From positions 1 to 64,000 of the forward strand of contig CASETM010000080.1 of NCBI GenBank assembly GCA_949290865.1: DNA of 64,000 nt, given 5' to 3'. Below the pieces are notes generated by a model that made no database searches, was not told where the DNA came from, and saw only the letters and a program-made list of their open reading frames with translations. This document shows, piece after piece, positions 7,986-16,970 of this stretch. Each line of letters begins with the position of its first letter. The first letter of the stretch is position 1. Source of the stretch: an uncultured Bacillota bacterium. GTDB taxonomy: Bacteria; Bacillota_I; Bacilli_A; Erysipelotrichales; Coprobacillaceae. A program made the translations under genes and the position numbers.

Positions 7986-9397
7986 TCCATTTCCCCCTTT
8001 AAAATACAATCAATCATTTTAGCCTTATCTGGCTTATCCATTTCCAGAATATAACTGTCTGGATAACAGTCATTGATCGCTCTTGTTGTCGCTGGCCCCA
8101 TTGATACAAATGTATTTGCACACATATGCGTCTGCTGTAAAATACGATGTACGGATGAAGCACAGGTAAAGCAGGCATAATCAAAAAAATCATTGATATC
8201 TTCAATCGCAGTTTCTTTATTTTTATAAACCTGGATCTTCTGATGTTTCATCGTGACAGCAGTCACGTCCCCCTGAACAACAAAGAGTTCCTCATCTTTG
8301 ACAAACTGCTTTAATTCTTTATTGAGACCTTCTCCATGACCATAGACAGAAACATAGTCCGCATTTAATCCAAATTCATTTAAAGCCTGATTGGTCTTTT
8401 TGCCAATAGCAACAATTCTAACTCCATGCAGCTTTCTGACATCGTGATACTGTTTCGTATAAGCTTTTATAAAACCAATGACACCATGTCTGCTGGTAAA
8501 AACCAGATTATCTTTGATCTGTGGAATAACAGGATCTAGATAGACAATCTGTCCGGTCATGATTTCCTTGACATCAGCACCAAGATCACTCAAGGTATCT
8601 CTTAAATAATGGTCATGTCCAACCGCTGTCACCAGGATATGACGGCCAAACAAAGGTTTTCTTTCAAAAAAATTCAGTTTTTCATGCATTTTCACACTGT
8701 TGCCAACAACGATAATACCTGGCATTGGCACTGGATTCAGTTCAAATTTTTCTAAAATGGTCCCCAGTGTCGCAATCACACACTTCTGATTTGGCATAGA
8801 TGCATGAGAGACAATAGCACAGCCTGTCTGCGGATCTTTCCCTGCCTTTAAAAATCCGGCAACGATTTTTTCTTTCTTGGCCATGCTCATCAAAAAAATA
8901 TAGGTCGTATAATCATCCAGCATTGTAGAAAAATCAAATTCTCTTTCTTCTCCTTGTCGCAAAACACCGGTACATACCTGGAATCCACCTGACAATCCTC
9001 GATGAGTCACTGGAATTCCCGCATAGGCCAGTCCTCCAATTGCTGATGAAACGCCAGGAACAACTTCAAAGTCTATTCCATGATCATAAAGATATGCTCC
9101 TTCTTCACCACCACGGCCAAACACATAGACGTCACCACCCTTGAGACGAACAACACAATCGTACTGCATTGCTTTTTCTGCCAGCAGTTCATTAATCTGA
9201 TCCTGCGGCAATGTATGTCGATGTGCAATTTTGCCTACATAGATCTGTTCACAGGATTCCTGACAGTAATGCAGGATCTGTTTATCAACCAGCTGATCAT
9301 AAATCAGACAATCTGCTTCTTTGATACATTTCATAGCTTTCACGGTATATAATTCTAAAGCGCCACAACCTGCACCAACCAAATAAACCTTTCCCAT
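7961..9397 (-). CDS. Uroporphyrinogen-III C-methyltransferase / uroporphyrinogen-III synthase fusion
   Basis: A 478-residue two-domain enzyme. Residues 1-245 are a SAM uroporphyrinogen-III methyltransferase (CobA/SumT): VYLVGAGCGALELYTVKA, RLKGGDVYVFGRGGEEG and GVSSAIGGLAYAGIPVTHRG are its signature blocks. Residues about 250-478 are a HemD-type uroporphyrinogen-III synthase, with LFGRHILVTAVGHD, VFTSRHGVIGF and the late FVSMGPATTRAI block. Together they close the tetrapyrrole ring and methylate it to precorrin-2. Such fusions are common in Clostridia-like Firmicutes. The ATG at 9397 has AAGGAG 8 nt upstream. With sirC next door this points to siroheme for the adjacent sulfite reductase. Confidence 0.94.
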   Translation of the reverse strand: MGKVYLVGAGCGALELYTVKAMKCIKEADCLIYDQLVDKQILHYCQESCEQIYVGKIAHRHTLPQDQINELLAEKAMQYDCVVRLKGGDVYVFGRGGEEGAYLYDHGIDFEVVPGVSSAIGGLAYAGIPVTHRGLSGGFQVCTGVLRQGEEREFDFSTMLDDYTTYIFLMSMAKKEKIVAGFLKAGKDPQTGCAIVSHASMPNQKCVIATLGTILEKFELNPVPMPGIIVVGNSVKMHEKLNFFERKPLFGRHILVTAVGHDHYLRDTLSDLGADVKEIMTGQIVYLDPVIPQIKDNLVFTSRHGVIGFIKAYTKQYHDVRKLHGVRIVAIGKKTNQALNEFGLNADYVSVYGHGEGLNKELKQFVKDEELFVVQGDVTAVTMKHQKIQVYKNKETAIEDINDFFDYACFTCASSVHRILQQTHMCANTFVSMGPATTRAINDCYPDSYILEMDKPDKAKMIDCILKGEMECFIEEDD

Positions 9398-9465
9398 ACA
9401 CATTTCTCCTTTTTCACTTCTTCTATTTTACCAAAAGCGACAGTTTTTGACCACGATAAAACATA

Positions 9466-9491
9466 AAAAGTCGTGTATGCACACGACTTTT
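9466..9491 (-). terminator. Intrinsic terminator of the asr operon
   Basis: An 11-bp stem (AAAAGTCGTGT / ACACGACTTTT, loop of 4) followed by T-rich sequence on the minus strand, just after the asrC stop. A weak promoter for the siroheme genes (TGGTCA, 17 nt, TAAAAT) lies beyond it at about 9430-9460. Confidence 0.85.
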
Positions 9492-9494
9492 CTA

Positions 9495-10556
9495 TTATTC
9501 TCTAGGTCCGGCATGTGGATGATCACTTAATGGAATCAAATGACTGTTTCCACGTTGTTCACTTTCTGCCCAATAGATCTGTTCAGCTACTAAACATTCA
9601 GGGTTTAAATCAACACCTTTTAAGATCATTTCTTTAAATTTATGGTAACCAGCCATATCGATTAGATGTCCACCATGTAAATACTGTGGTTTATGATCCA
9701 TAACCCATGCTGAGAATTCAGTCCAGTTTCCAAACATCTGCAATAATGGTTCTTCTTTAATCCAGTTCAGGAACAGTTTACCAGCTCTTGGATCTTTCTT
9801 TCCAGTACGTCCACCTAAAGTTACACGATAGAATTTATCTTCGCTTCTTGTCCATGCTCCTGTTGGGCAGGCAATAACACATTCAGCACAACCAACACAG
9901 CAGCAAGTATCCTTATCAACTTTTCCATGATCATTCAATGAAAGAACTCGTGTTGCATGATGTCCGCAGGCTTTAACACAGGCACCGCAACCAATACATC
10001 TTTCTGGATGATATGTCATCTTTGATACACCCATGATTCCAAAATCATTAAAGTTTGCTTTTGCACAGTCATTTGGACATCCTGCGCAGGCAATTTTAAT
10101 ATGATAATGAGATGGGAAGATCAAAGGTTCGATTTTTCTTGCGATATCAGTTGTATCACAGTTTCCTTTGATACAGTGTCTATTACCGATACATGCCATG
10201 ATATTACGTGCACCGATTGAAGGATATCCTGATTTTGGATCCCATTCTTTTTCTTCTAATCCAACTTTATTCATATTAACGTTAGATAGAGCTTCAATTT
10301 CTTTGATATAATCTTCAATATATTCATTAACAGCAGGTATATCTTTATATTTGATTCCTGTCGCATTTAATGTTTGACGAGTTCCGATATGGAATAATCC
10401 ATCTCCCCAGGTTTGAGCAATATGTTGAATGACTTCAAGATATTTAGCATCAATCAAGTTACCAGGAACACGCAGCTGTAACATGAATTCACCAGGTACT
10501 TTCGACTGTCTAAAACAGTTCAAACGTGTTTTTTTAACATCAATATCCCAATTCAT
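9495..10556 (-). CDS. asrC: Anaerobic sulfite reductase subunit C (siroheme and Fe-S subunit)
   Basis: A 353-residue catalytic subunit that reduces sulfite to sulfide with six electrons. The siroheme-[4Fe-4S] ligands are the pairs CIGNRHCIKGNC (about residues 124-135) and CAGCPNDC, followed by two ferredoxin-type clusters, RCIGCGACVKACG and CCCVGCAECVIACPTG. Length and order match AsrC of the asrABC system first described in Salmonella. The ATG at 10556 follows AAGGAGGG by 7 nt; asrB ends 13 nt upstream. It needs siroheme, which the neighbouring operon makes. It ends at a clear terminator. Confidence 0.95.
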   Translation of the reverse strand: MNWDIDVKKTRLNCFRQSKVPGEFMLQLRVPGNLIDAKYLEVIQHIAQTWGDGLFHIGTRQTLNATGIKYKDIPAVNEYIEDYIKEIEALSNVNMNKVGLEEKEWDPKSGYPSIGARNIMACIGNRHCIKGNCDTTDIARKIEPLIFPSHYHIKIACAGCPNDCAKANFNDFGIMGVSKMTYHPERCIGCGACVKACGHHATRVLSLNDHGKVDKDTCCCVGCAECVIACPTGAWTRSEDKFYRVTLGGRTGKKDPRAGKLFLNWIKEEPLLQMFGNWTEFSAWVMDHKPQYLHGGHLIDMAGYHKFKEMILKGVDLNPECLVAEQIYWAESEQRGNSHLIPLSDHPHAGPRE

Positions 10557-10569
10557 ATCTTTGCCCTCC

Positions 10570-11361
10570 TTAGTCAATTAAATCTTTTGCTACAGTATAG
10601 TTAAATACTGGACCATCTAAACATACATAAACTTCATCAATACGACAGTGTCCGCATTTACCTACCGCACAAGACATCTTTCTTTCAAATGAAACCCAGA
10701 TTTTTTCAACTGGTACTCCTGCTTTCATTGCTGCTAAAGCAGAGAATTTCATCATTGGTGGTGGTCCAACAATGATCATTTCATAATCACCATCAAACTG
10801 ATCATAATTAATCTGTGGAATATATTCGGTTACAAATCCAGTATTCCATCCATCAATCTTATCATTATCCAATGTATAGAAAGTTGTAAATTTATCTTTC
10901 CATTTAGCCAGTTCTTCTTTAAATACAATACCAGCTTCATTTTTAAAACCTGAAATCAGTGTTACTGATTTTACAGCATTATCATCATTGTAGCAGGCAT
11001 TCAGCATACTTCTTACTGGAGCCAAACCTGTTCCCCCAGTAACAACAACAAGATGTTTTCCTTTAAACTGATCTTCAAAAGGCCATCCATTTCCATAAGG
11101 ACCTCTTAAAAATAGTGTATCACCAGGTTTTTTATTAAAAATTTCTTCTGTTACCTTTCCTACTGATCTGATCGTAAAATCAAGATATCCATCTCCATAA
11201 CCAGAAACAGAAATTGGTGCTTCTCCAACTTTTGGAATTGATAACTGTAAGAATTGTCCATGATTTGGAGTCTGATCATAAGCAACTTTAAAAGTATATT
11301 CTAATTCGCTTTCACGTTTAATATCTAGTATTTCGCAAGGAATTGGTTTTACAGGGTTCAT
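10570..11361 (-). CDS. asrB: Anaerobic sulfite reductase subunit B (flavoprotein)
   Basis: A 263-residue FAD/NAD(P)H-binding electron-transfer subunit of the ferredoxin-NADP reductase fold. Visible are the FAD-binding region PISVSGYGDG, LRGPYGNGWPF, the NAD-binding loop VVTGGTGLAPVRSML, the late IIVGPPPMM, and the C-terminal [2Fe-2S] Cys set in SFERKMSCAVGKCGHCRI followed by VCLDGP. It passes electrons from NADH toward AsrA/AsrC. The ATG at 11361 starts 1 nt after the asrA stop, with GGAGG 9 nt upstream. Confidence 0.95.
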   Translation of the reverse strand: MNPVKPIPCEILDIKRESELEYTFKVAYDQTPNHGQFLQLSIPKVGEAPISVSGYGDGYLDFTIRSVGKVTEEIFNKKPGDTLFLRGPYGNGWPFEDQFKGKHLVVVTGGTGLAPVRSMLNACYNDDNAVKSVTLISGFKNEAGIVFKEELAKWKDKFTTFYTLDNDKIDGWNTGFVTEYIPQINYDQFDGDYEMIIVGPPPMMKFSALAAMKAGVPVEKIWVSFERKMSCAVGKCGHCRIDEVYVCLDGPVFNYTVAKDLID

Positions 11362-11362
11362 C

Positions 11363-12388
11363 TTATGCTTCCTCCTTTTCAATTTCTTTGATAGCTGCAT
11401 TCATTTTTTCTACTGTTGCGACAATAGAAATAAATTCTGGACAACGATCGATACAGCGTCCACAGCCAACACACATATGATAATCTTTAAAACGTGCTTT
11501 ATAGTCATGGAATTTATGTAAAACTTTGTATCTCATACGATCTCCAGCTGTTGGTCTGAAAGTATGTCCTCCAGCCATATCAGTAAATCCTTCTATCTGA
11601 CATGAAGCAGATGTTCTTTTTCTTTCTCCAACATTTGGATTTTCATTATAGGCAATATCAGTTGTTGTAAAACATGTACATGTTGCACAGGCAATCGTAC
11701 ATGCCCCACAAGAAATACATCTGCTGTTGAATTCATTCCACATTGGATGTGATTTTAATTTTGTCAGGATCGCTTTATTTTTAATTTCTGGTATTTCTAC
11801 TGACAGTTCATTTTCTTCAACGAATTCTACATTGAAATCAGCTTCTTCACCTTTGAAACATGCAAATTCATCATCTTTGACATCTACCAGCCAGTATCCA
11901 TCTTCATTTCTGACAGCAACAGAATATTCATCACTCTTATTTGAACCCATGCTTACACAGAAACATGTATCCCATCCTTTTGAACATTCCATCATGATGA
12001 TTTTTACTTTTTCCTGTAATCTTGAATAATAAAGATCTTTGAATCCACCATTCTGTAAATAAATCTTATTCTGGTGTTCCATCGCATTAATATCACAAGG
12101 TCTCATAAAAATAATGATTTTTTTAGAACTTGCTTTACTTTCACGATATTCATCTTCTGTAAAATAAAATAACGTTTGAGTAATTGGACTCAATACTTCT
12201 TTTGCAGGCATATCAGATTTTTCATCAAAAACGATATCTTCTGCTTTTTCAATGATATCATAACGAATCATATCTGTATCAGAATATCTTCCTGCTTTGT
12301 TAAATCTTTTTGGAGCATAAATATCATATTCTTTTGACAGTTCTTTTATGATTTCATTGACTTTTTCATAACCAATTTTATATCCCAT
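11363..12388 (-). CDS. asrA: Anaerobic sulfite reductase subunit A (4Fe-4S protein)
   Basis: A 341-residue iron-sulfur subunit, first gene of asrABC. It has two ferredoxin-type cluster sites, CISCGACTIACATCTCF and CVGCGRCIDRCPEF near the C-terminus, plus the early FMRPCDINAM segment typical of AsrA and hydrogenase beta-type subunits. It ferries electrons between AsrB and AsrC in the cytoplasm. GGGAGG lies 10 nt before the ATG. It has its own promoter (12422-12451) and leads a tight three-gene operon that ends at the terminator at 9466. Confidence 0.95.
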   Translation of the reverse strand: MGYKIGYEKVNEIIKELSKEYDIYAPKRFNKAGRYSDTDMIRYDIIEKAEDIVFDEKSDMPAKEVLSPITQTLFYFTEDEYRESKASSKKIIIFMRPCDINAMEHQNKIYLQNGGFKDLYYSRLQEKVKIIMMECSKGWDTCFCVSMGSNKSDEYSVAVRNEDGYWLVDVKDDEFACFKGEEADFNVEFVEENELSVEIPEIKNKAILTKLKSHPMWNEFNSRCISCGACTIACATCTCFTTTDIAYNENPNVGERKRTSASCQIEGFTDMAGGHTFRPTAGDRMRYKVLHKFHDYKARFKDYHMCVGCGRCIDRCPEFISIVATVEKMNAAIKEIEKEEA

Positions 12389-12421
12389 AAAAAAGTAGCC
12401 TCCCTTTCCATTCTTATCAAT

Positions 12422-12451
12422 ATTATATCATCGATCTGTTATTATTCACAA
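12422..12451 (-). promoter_or_regulatory. Promoter of asrABC
   Basis: TTGTGA (12446-12451), an 18-nt spacer and TATAAT (12422-12427) on the minus strand. The TTGTGA hexamer resembles half of a Rex or FNR/CRP-like site, but no proper second half follows, so only the promoter is claimed. Confidence 0.6.
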
Positions 12452-12492
12452 TACAAATTACCAATATCTATTATTGAATTTTCTAATAATAA

Positions 12493-12519
12493 AGCCTGTT
12501 AACTCACAGCTGACAGGCT
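12493..12519 (-). terminator. Probable terminator after the argB-like gene
   Basis: Minus-strand stem AGCCTGT / ACAGGCT with a 13-nt loop, followed by TTTATTATT. It lies 3 nt past the stop of the argB-like frame. Confidence 0.6.
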
Positions 12520-12521
12520 CT

Positions 12522-13235
12522 CTAATCTTTTTTTCTTTCATGTTTATATAAATGATCTTCATCAAGCACAGCCGTACCAATTCCATTGATACTGAACAAT
12601 TCTAACAGAATACTGTGTTCTATCAGACCATCAATGATATGTACTCTTCGCACACCATTTTCAATGGCTTCTATCGCATTTTTGATCTTCAAATCCAAAA
12701 ATCCATCAAAATGACCTTGCTGATATTTCTGTTTTAACTGTGCCAGAGACATCATGGAAATCAGTTCCTTATTTTTATCATAGATTCCCTTGGCTTTGGA
12801 AATAAAGATCAGCTTGTCTGCCTGCATCTGCACTGCAATCTCACAGGCAACATTTTCAATCACAAAATCTTCATCGGCAGTCTTGATATCATTAGGAATC
12901 ACGACGGGAATATAGTCGTTATCCACCATCATTGTTAATGTTTGTATATCAATACCACAAATACCAATCGCTTTGATATGATTCTCTTCAATCAATGAAG
13001 CAATTCTTTTATTTTCCCTGAACAGATCGATTCCTTTTCTAGCTGAATGAACAATAATTGGTTTCATCTCCAGAAATTTTAACAGTGCAATATCCTTTAA
13101 AATCACTCTTTCCTGATCTTCATCAACATAGTGATTGCAGCTTTATTGAATGACCATGATACAGTCATGAAAATCCTGAATATATGGCAAAGCATCCGTT
13201 AAAATATCAGCCTTTGCTTTGATATCTTCATACAT
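12522..13235 (-). pseudogene. argB: Decayed acetylglutamate-kinase-like gene with in-frame TAA
   Basis: From an ATG at 13235 (GAGGGG 8 nt upstream) the frame reads KADILTDALPYIQDFHD, as at the start of ArgB, then hits TAA at 13143-13145 exactly where ArgB has the Tyr of KYGG. The same frame continues without shift for 207 codons (VILKDIALLKF, KPIIVHSARKG, RVHIIDGLIEHSILLELF). The glycine loops KYGG, HGGG and SGGM are lost and the middle is shortened (237 codons against about 260-300). A 194-residue product could start at GTG 13106 with a weak AGGAAAG site. It is therefore a pseudogene, or a non-catalytic relative made by re-initiation. It follows the HAD gene by 43 nt. Confidence 0.75.
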
Positions 13236-13278
13236 GATATTTTCCCCTCTTTCAATATCTCATTACATATGTCAAGGA

Positions 13279-14133
13279 CTATTTATCGCAGTCTATTTCC
13301 GGCATATATTTTAAAAGAGCAGCAGCAATACCATCATGATTATTTGATAACGTGATATCATCAGCAACCGCTTTTAATTCTGCACTGGCATTTTCCATGG
13401 CGATACCATGTCCAACATATTCGATCATGGTTTTATCATTCTGTGCATCACCAAAAGCAATCATCTCATCACGATGATATCCCATTGGTATCAAAACCGA
13501 ATCCAATGCTTTCGCCTTATCGATCCCTTTTGCAGTAAACTCAAAATAGAAATCAGCAGTAAACATGCAGTTTAAGCGGTCTTTGAACGGCTCCATCATT
13601 TCCTGATAATGAGCCTGCAGATATTCTGGATCGCCATAAGTCAGTATTTTATTAATTTCAAAATCAACAAAGGCTGCCAGATCTCTTTTTTCACAGAGCA
13701 GATAATTATTACTTCGTGATTCATATTTCATTACATTGAAAGGTTCCCCTTTATAAGTAATATAGTTGTCAAAAACATCATTGACATACATATATTCCCC
13801 TTTATCAAACATTGGTCTGGCTTTAAATTTCTTCAGATGTTCCAAAATTGCCTTGCTGTCTTCAACAGACATAGCCTGGTTGAACAGGACCTCATCGCTC
13901 TGACAGTCAATCACTTTTGCCCCGTTAAAACAGATAAAAAGTCCATGATGCTGATCCATTTCCAGTTCTTTAGCCAACGCTCTTAATCCACTTGTCGGTC
14001 TGCCTGAAGCCAGCACCAGCAGCGCCCCCTGTCTTTGTGCATTTAAAAGCACAGCTTTTGTCTTTTCAGTAAGTTCTTTTTTATCATTGAGCAAAGTTCC
14101 ATCAATATCCATTATAATTACTCTAATTGCCAT
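13279..14133 (-). CDS. Cof-type HAD-superfamily hydrolase
   Basis: A 284-residue Cof-like phosphatase. Motif I DIDGTLLND starts at about residue 9, SGRPTSGLR near 43, and the closing motif FGDAQNDKTMIEY is followed by the AMENA segment typical of the subfamily. All catalytic Asp residues are in place. Substrate is unknown; sugar phosphates or flavin/pyridoxal phosphates are usual. AGGAGA lies 6 nt before the ATG. It starts 10 nt after the PHP gene upstream and probably belongs to the ROK-PHP-PHP-HAD transcript. It is only distantly like the HAD protein at 343. Confidence 0.92.
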   Translation of the reverse strand: MAIRVIIMDIDGTLLNDKKELTEKTKAVLLNAQRQGALLVLASGRPTSGLRALAKELEMDQHHGLFICFNGAKVIDCQSDEVLFNQAMSVEDSKAILEHLKKFKARPMFDKGEYMYVNDVFDNYITYKGEPFNVMKYESRSNNYLLCEKRDLAAFVDFEINKILTYGDPEYLQAHYQEMMEPFKDRLNCMFTADFYFEFTAKGIDKAKALDSVLIPMGYHRDEMIAFGDAQNDKTMIEYVGHGIAMENASAELKAVADDITLSNNHDGIAAALLKYMPEIDCDK

Positions 14134-14143
14134 AAATACTCTC

Positions 14144-15034
14144 CTATATTAAATGATATTTGTGTAATTTTTCTTCAATTTCCTGAGGATCCAAACAGCC
14201 ATTGAAACCAAGCTGGATCGCTGGCTTAGTCTTACCATGAAAATCACTGCCACAAGTCATCAGGATATGCAGTTCTTTGGCTTTGTGATAAAAATACTCA
14301 TTGACTTCCTGGCTGTGATAGCTTGAAAAGCATTCAACTCCTTGCAGTCCCAGCCTGACCATTTCATCAAAAAGTTCAAAACGACCTTTCAGATTATTTC
14401 CTGGATGAGCCAGCACGGCAACACCGCCATGATCATTGATCAGCGTGATAATTTCTTTTAAATCAGGAAACTGAATCTCAGTATAGCATGGTTTCCCTTG
14501 GGCATAGTAATCCCAGTAAAAATTAACAAAAGGATTGTCTGCTCTATCCCCTCCTGGTCGATACGGCTTTAACAGGTCATGATCAAGATAGCGCGGATCG
14601 CTCAACAGCACTTCTGCAAACATTTCTCCAGTATAAACACCATTTTCCGACAGTTCATCCAGCTGCGCCTTTGTAACAGCAAAACCCAGCTGATTTGTCA
14701 ATTCAATCTTTTTCATCGAACAAGCCAGCTCCTGAGCCATGATCTTTTCTCCCAACTGATCAAAATCTCCATTTTTATAGTCAATTCCATAGCCAAGAAC
14801 ATGAAGATTGACACCCTGATAAGTACAGTCAATTTCTACTGCCGGTATCAGCGTAATATGCAGCTGTGCAGCTCGCTGACCGGCTTCATCAATAGCTTTG
14901 GTCCAGTTGTGATCAGCGATTGCCATGATCCTGATTCCTTCATTATGACACATATTGACAAGCTGAACAGGTGTAAACTGACCATCATCGCTATACATAC
15001 TGTGCATATGTAAATCAATATAACTTTTCTTCAT
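14144..15034 (-). CDS. PHP-domain phosphoesterase
   Basis: A 296-residue protein of the polymerase-and-histidinol-phosphatase fold with a trinuclear metal site. The N-terminal DLHMHSMYSDDGQFTP and IADHNW motifs, VEIDC, the middle AVLAHPGN and the late GSDFHGK supply the conserved His and Asp ligands. The layout matches the YciV/RNase AM branch, enzymes acting on nucleoside 3',5'-bisphosphates or short RNA, but the true substrate is not readable. AAGGAG precedes the ATG. It sits 36 nt after the second PHP gene. Confidence 0.85.
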   Translation of the reverse strand: MKKSYIDLHMHSMYSDDGQFTPVQLVNMCHNEGIRIMAIADHNWTKAIDEAGQRAAQLHITLIPAVEIDCTYQGVNLHVLGYGIDYKNGDFDQLGEKIMAQELACSMKKIELTNQLGFAVTKAQLDELSENGVYTGEMFAEVLLSDPRYLDHDLLKPYRPGGDRADNPFVNFYWDYYAQGKPCYTEIQFPDLKEIITLINDHGGVAVLAHPGNNLKGRFELFDEMVRLGLQGVECFSSYHSQEVNEYFYHKAKELHILMTCGSDFHGKTKPAIQLGFNGCLDPQEIEEKLHKYHLI

Positions 15035-15070
15035 CTTTTTCTCCTTCCCATCTCTTATCTTTCATATGAT

Positions 15071-15901
15071 CTATAAATCATGAAAAATCGGTTTCATCTG
15101 TGAAAATGTACAATAATACTGAAACCCTGTTTCTTTCAATATCTGTTTCGTTTCTTCAATATACGCCCCTAAATGTTCCTCCTTATGAGAATCACTGCCA
15201 ATAGTAATGATCTTGCCACCAAGCTGGTGATAAAGCTTCAGAATATCCATTGACGGTGTCATATCTGACAGGCCATAGCGATGATATGAAGTATTCACTT
15301 CAATGCCTTTACCATCAGCAATCACTCTGTTCAATATTTTTTCAATAAGTGGTTTGATCTTCACAAAAGGATAATTTCCTTCCTGATCATATCGACTGAT
15401 CAGATCCAGATGACCTAGAACACTATAATCCTTATACTGACTGATAATATCCAGAATTTCCTGATAATATCTTTCATAAAACATCTTCTGTGTCTTGCCT
15501 CTTTGAAAATCATACGTCCAGAATTCCTGATCATCAATCTGATGAACCGAAAGAATAATAAAATCAAACGGATAACGGTCAAACAGTCTTTTAAATTGAC
15601 CAATCGTATGTTTCTGCATACCAAATTCCATTCCCATTTTTATACTGATCTGATTTTTATATTGATTCTGTAAATGTCTTAATTCTTTTTCCCATTTGGA
15701 ATAATCAACATTAGCTATTGGCATGCCATCACGATAAGCAATATCCTCGCCAGAATCCCAGTCGCTCTTCACCCCATAATCAACATGATCGGTAATGGCG
15801 ATTTCATCTAATCCTTTTGTTATGGCATCTTTCACACAATCTGCCAGGGCATATTGAGAATCATCACTGTATGCCGTATGAACATGATAATCGATTTTCA
15901 T
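15071..15901 (-). CDS. Histidinol-phosphatase-like PHP protein
   Basis: A 276-residue PHP-family phosphatase of the HisK/HisJ type. Metal-binding motifs are DYHVHTAYSDD at the N-terminus, AITDHVD, the Glu of KMGMEFG, ILSVHQIDD, LGHLDLISRYD and TIGSDSHKEEHLG near the end. In histidine makers this family dephosphorylates histidinol phosphate, but no other his genes are in the window, so another phosphoester is equally possible. Its ATG overlaps the stop of the ROK gene by 4 bp, so it is translated from the same message. Confidence 0.85.
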   Translation of the reverse strand: MKIDYHVHTAYSDDSQYALADCVKDAITKGLDEIAITDHVDYGVKSDWDSGEDIAYRDGMPIANVDYSKWEKELRHLQNQYKNQISIKMGMEFGMQKHTIGQFKRLFDRYPFDFIILSVHQIDDQEFWTYDFQRGKTQKMFYERYYQEILDIISQYKDYSVLGHLDLISRYDQEGNYPFVKIKPLIEKILNRVIADGKGIEVNTSYHRYGLSDMTPSMDILKLYHQLGGKIITIGSDSHKEEHLGAYIEETKQILKETGFQYYCTFSQMKPIFHDL

Positions 15902-16872
15902 GATATTTCCTCCCCTTTGCTTTTATTATTAATCACTATCCGATAAAGACCATCGCATAAATATGGATACATCTCATCAACGATAAACAGACGAGGCTGA
16001 TGTTTTTCAGGTAGATGCAGTTTTAACGTATCCAACGATGTTGCATCACTGCATAGACAGACTGTTTCTGGATTCATAACACAGCAAACAGTCTCAATCT
16101 GCAGACGCAGCAGCTCTAATGGATCTTTTTTCAGCATCTGATCCTGAAATTCATGATCATAGAATGGCAGGTATCTTAATTCTCCCGCAAAATGAGAAAA
16201 CCCATTATAAAGCTGACCGTCAATTATGATTCCACAGCCGACATATTCAGCAGCCGGCTGATACAGAAAAGCCAGATTTCTATAATGCAGAGAATGACTT
16301 AAAGCAATACTGGCTACATTGACATCATTTTCAATAATCATCTCCAGGTTTTCCTTGATCGGCAGCTGCTCTTTGAGATGCACACCTTCCAGTTCCTTGA
16401 AATCACAGATACTGACATAACCTTCATCACAGATTCCCGGAATGCTTAAACATAAAACCGTAAGCAACGGGTCTTCTTCATACAGTTTTTTCACAATTGT
16501 TTTCAGTTCTTCAAGACTTCCTTTATGAGAAATCACCTTATCTTCACTGATTGTCTGATCTAAAAGATCACTGCAAATACTGATAAAACAATAATGATCT
16601 TTTCTTCTTATCAGCATGATCTTGCCAATATGGAAATAATCTTTATTGATCTGATACTGCTTTGCCTTTCTGCCACCCGTTGAAACAGCTTCACCAAGAT
16701 AAGCGATATAATTTTCTTCTAGAAGTTCTTTGAGAATATTTGTGATGGCAGCCTTAGAAATACCTGTTTCTAAAGCTATCTCATTTTTGGTCCACACTTT
16801 TCCATTATAAAAACAGTTTCTGATCTTACTGCTGTTTTTCTTTTTCAGATCTTCGATTTTTGCCAAATACAT
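15898..16872 (-). CDS. ROK-family transcriptional regulator
   Basis: A 324-residue protein with an N-terminal winged helix (about 20-75: TKNEIALETGISKAAITNIL and the wing GGRKAKQY) and a sugar-kinase-like ROK domain (ENDVNVASIA, GCGIIIDGQLYNGFSHFAGE). The Cys-rich zinc motif CxCGxxGC of classic ROK proteins is absent and the ATP loop is poor, so it probably senses a ligand rather than phosphorylating one. A GTG one codon earlier is an alternative start. As first gene of the PHP-PHP-HAD set it may control that set. Confidence 0.85.
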   Translation of the reverse strand: MYLAKIEDLKKKNSSKIRNCFYNGKVWTKNEIALETGISKAAITNILKELLEENYIAYLGEAVSTGGRKAKQYQINKDYFHIGKIMLIRRKDHYCFISICSDLLDQTISEDKVISHKGSLEELKTIVKKLYEEDPLLTVLCLSIPGICDEGYVSICDFKELEGVHLKEQLPIKENLEMIIENDVNVASIALSHSLHYRNLAFLYQPAAEYVGCGIIIDGQLYNGFSHFAGELRYLPFYDHEFQDQMLKKDPLELLRLQIETVCCVMNPETVCLCSDATSLDTLKLHLPEKHQPRLFIVDEMYPYLCDGLYRIVINNKSKGEEIS

Positions 16873-16930
16873 CACCCATCTTTCATCACATTATGTCGAA
16901 AGCTACTTTTAGTATATCATATTATCAACA

Positions 16931-16962
16931 GAAAAAAAGGAAAAGCAAAAAAATGCTTTCCC
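16931..16962 (-). terminator. Terminator of the aldo/keto reductase gene
   Basis: Minus-strand GGAAAGCA / TGCTTTTCC stem with one bulge and an A/T-rich loop, followed by TTTTTTTC, just beyond the stop at 16971. Confidence 0.75.
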
Positions 16963-16970
16963 TTTCATCG

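Noticed and set aside
12428-12451. Possible Rex or FNR operator (TTGTGA) at the asrA promoter
   Set aside because: Only one half-site is good; the other half reads aACAga, and the hexamer doubles as the -35 box.
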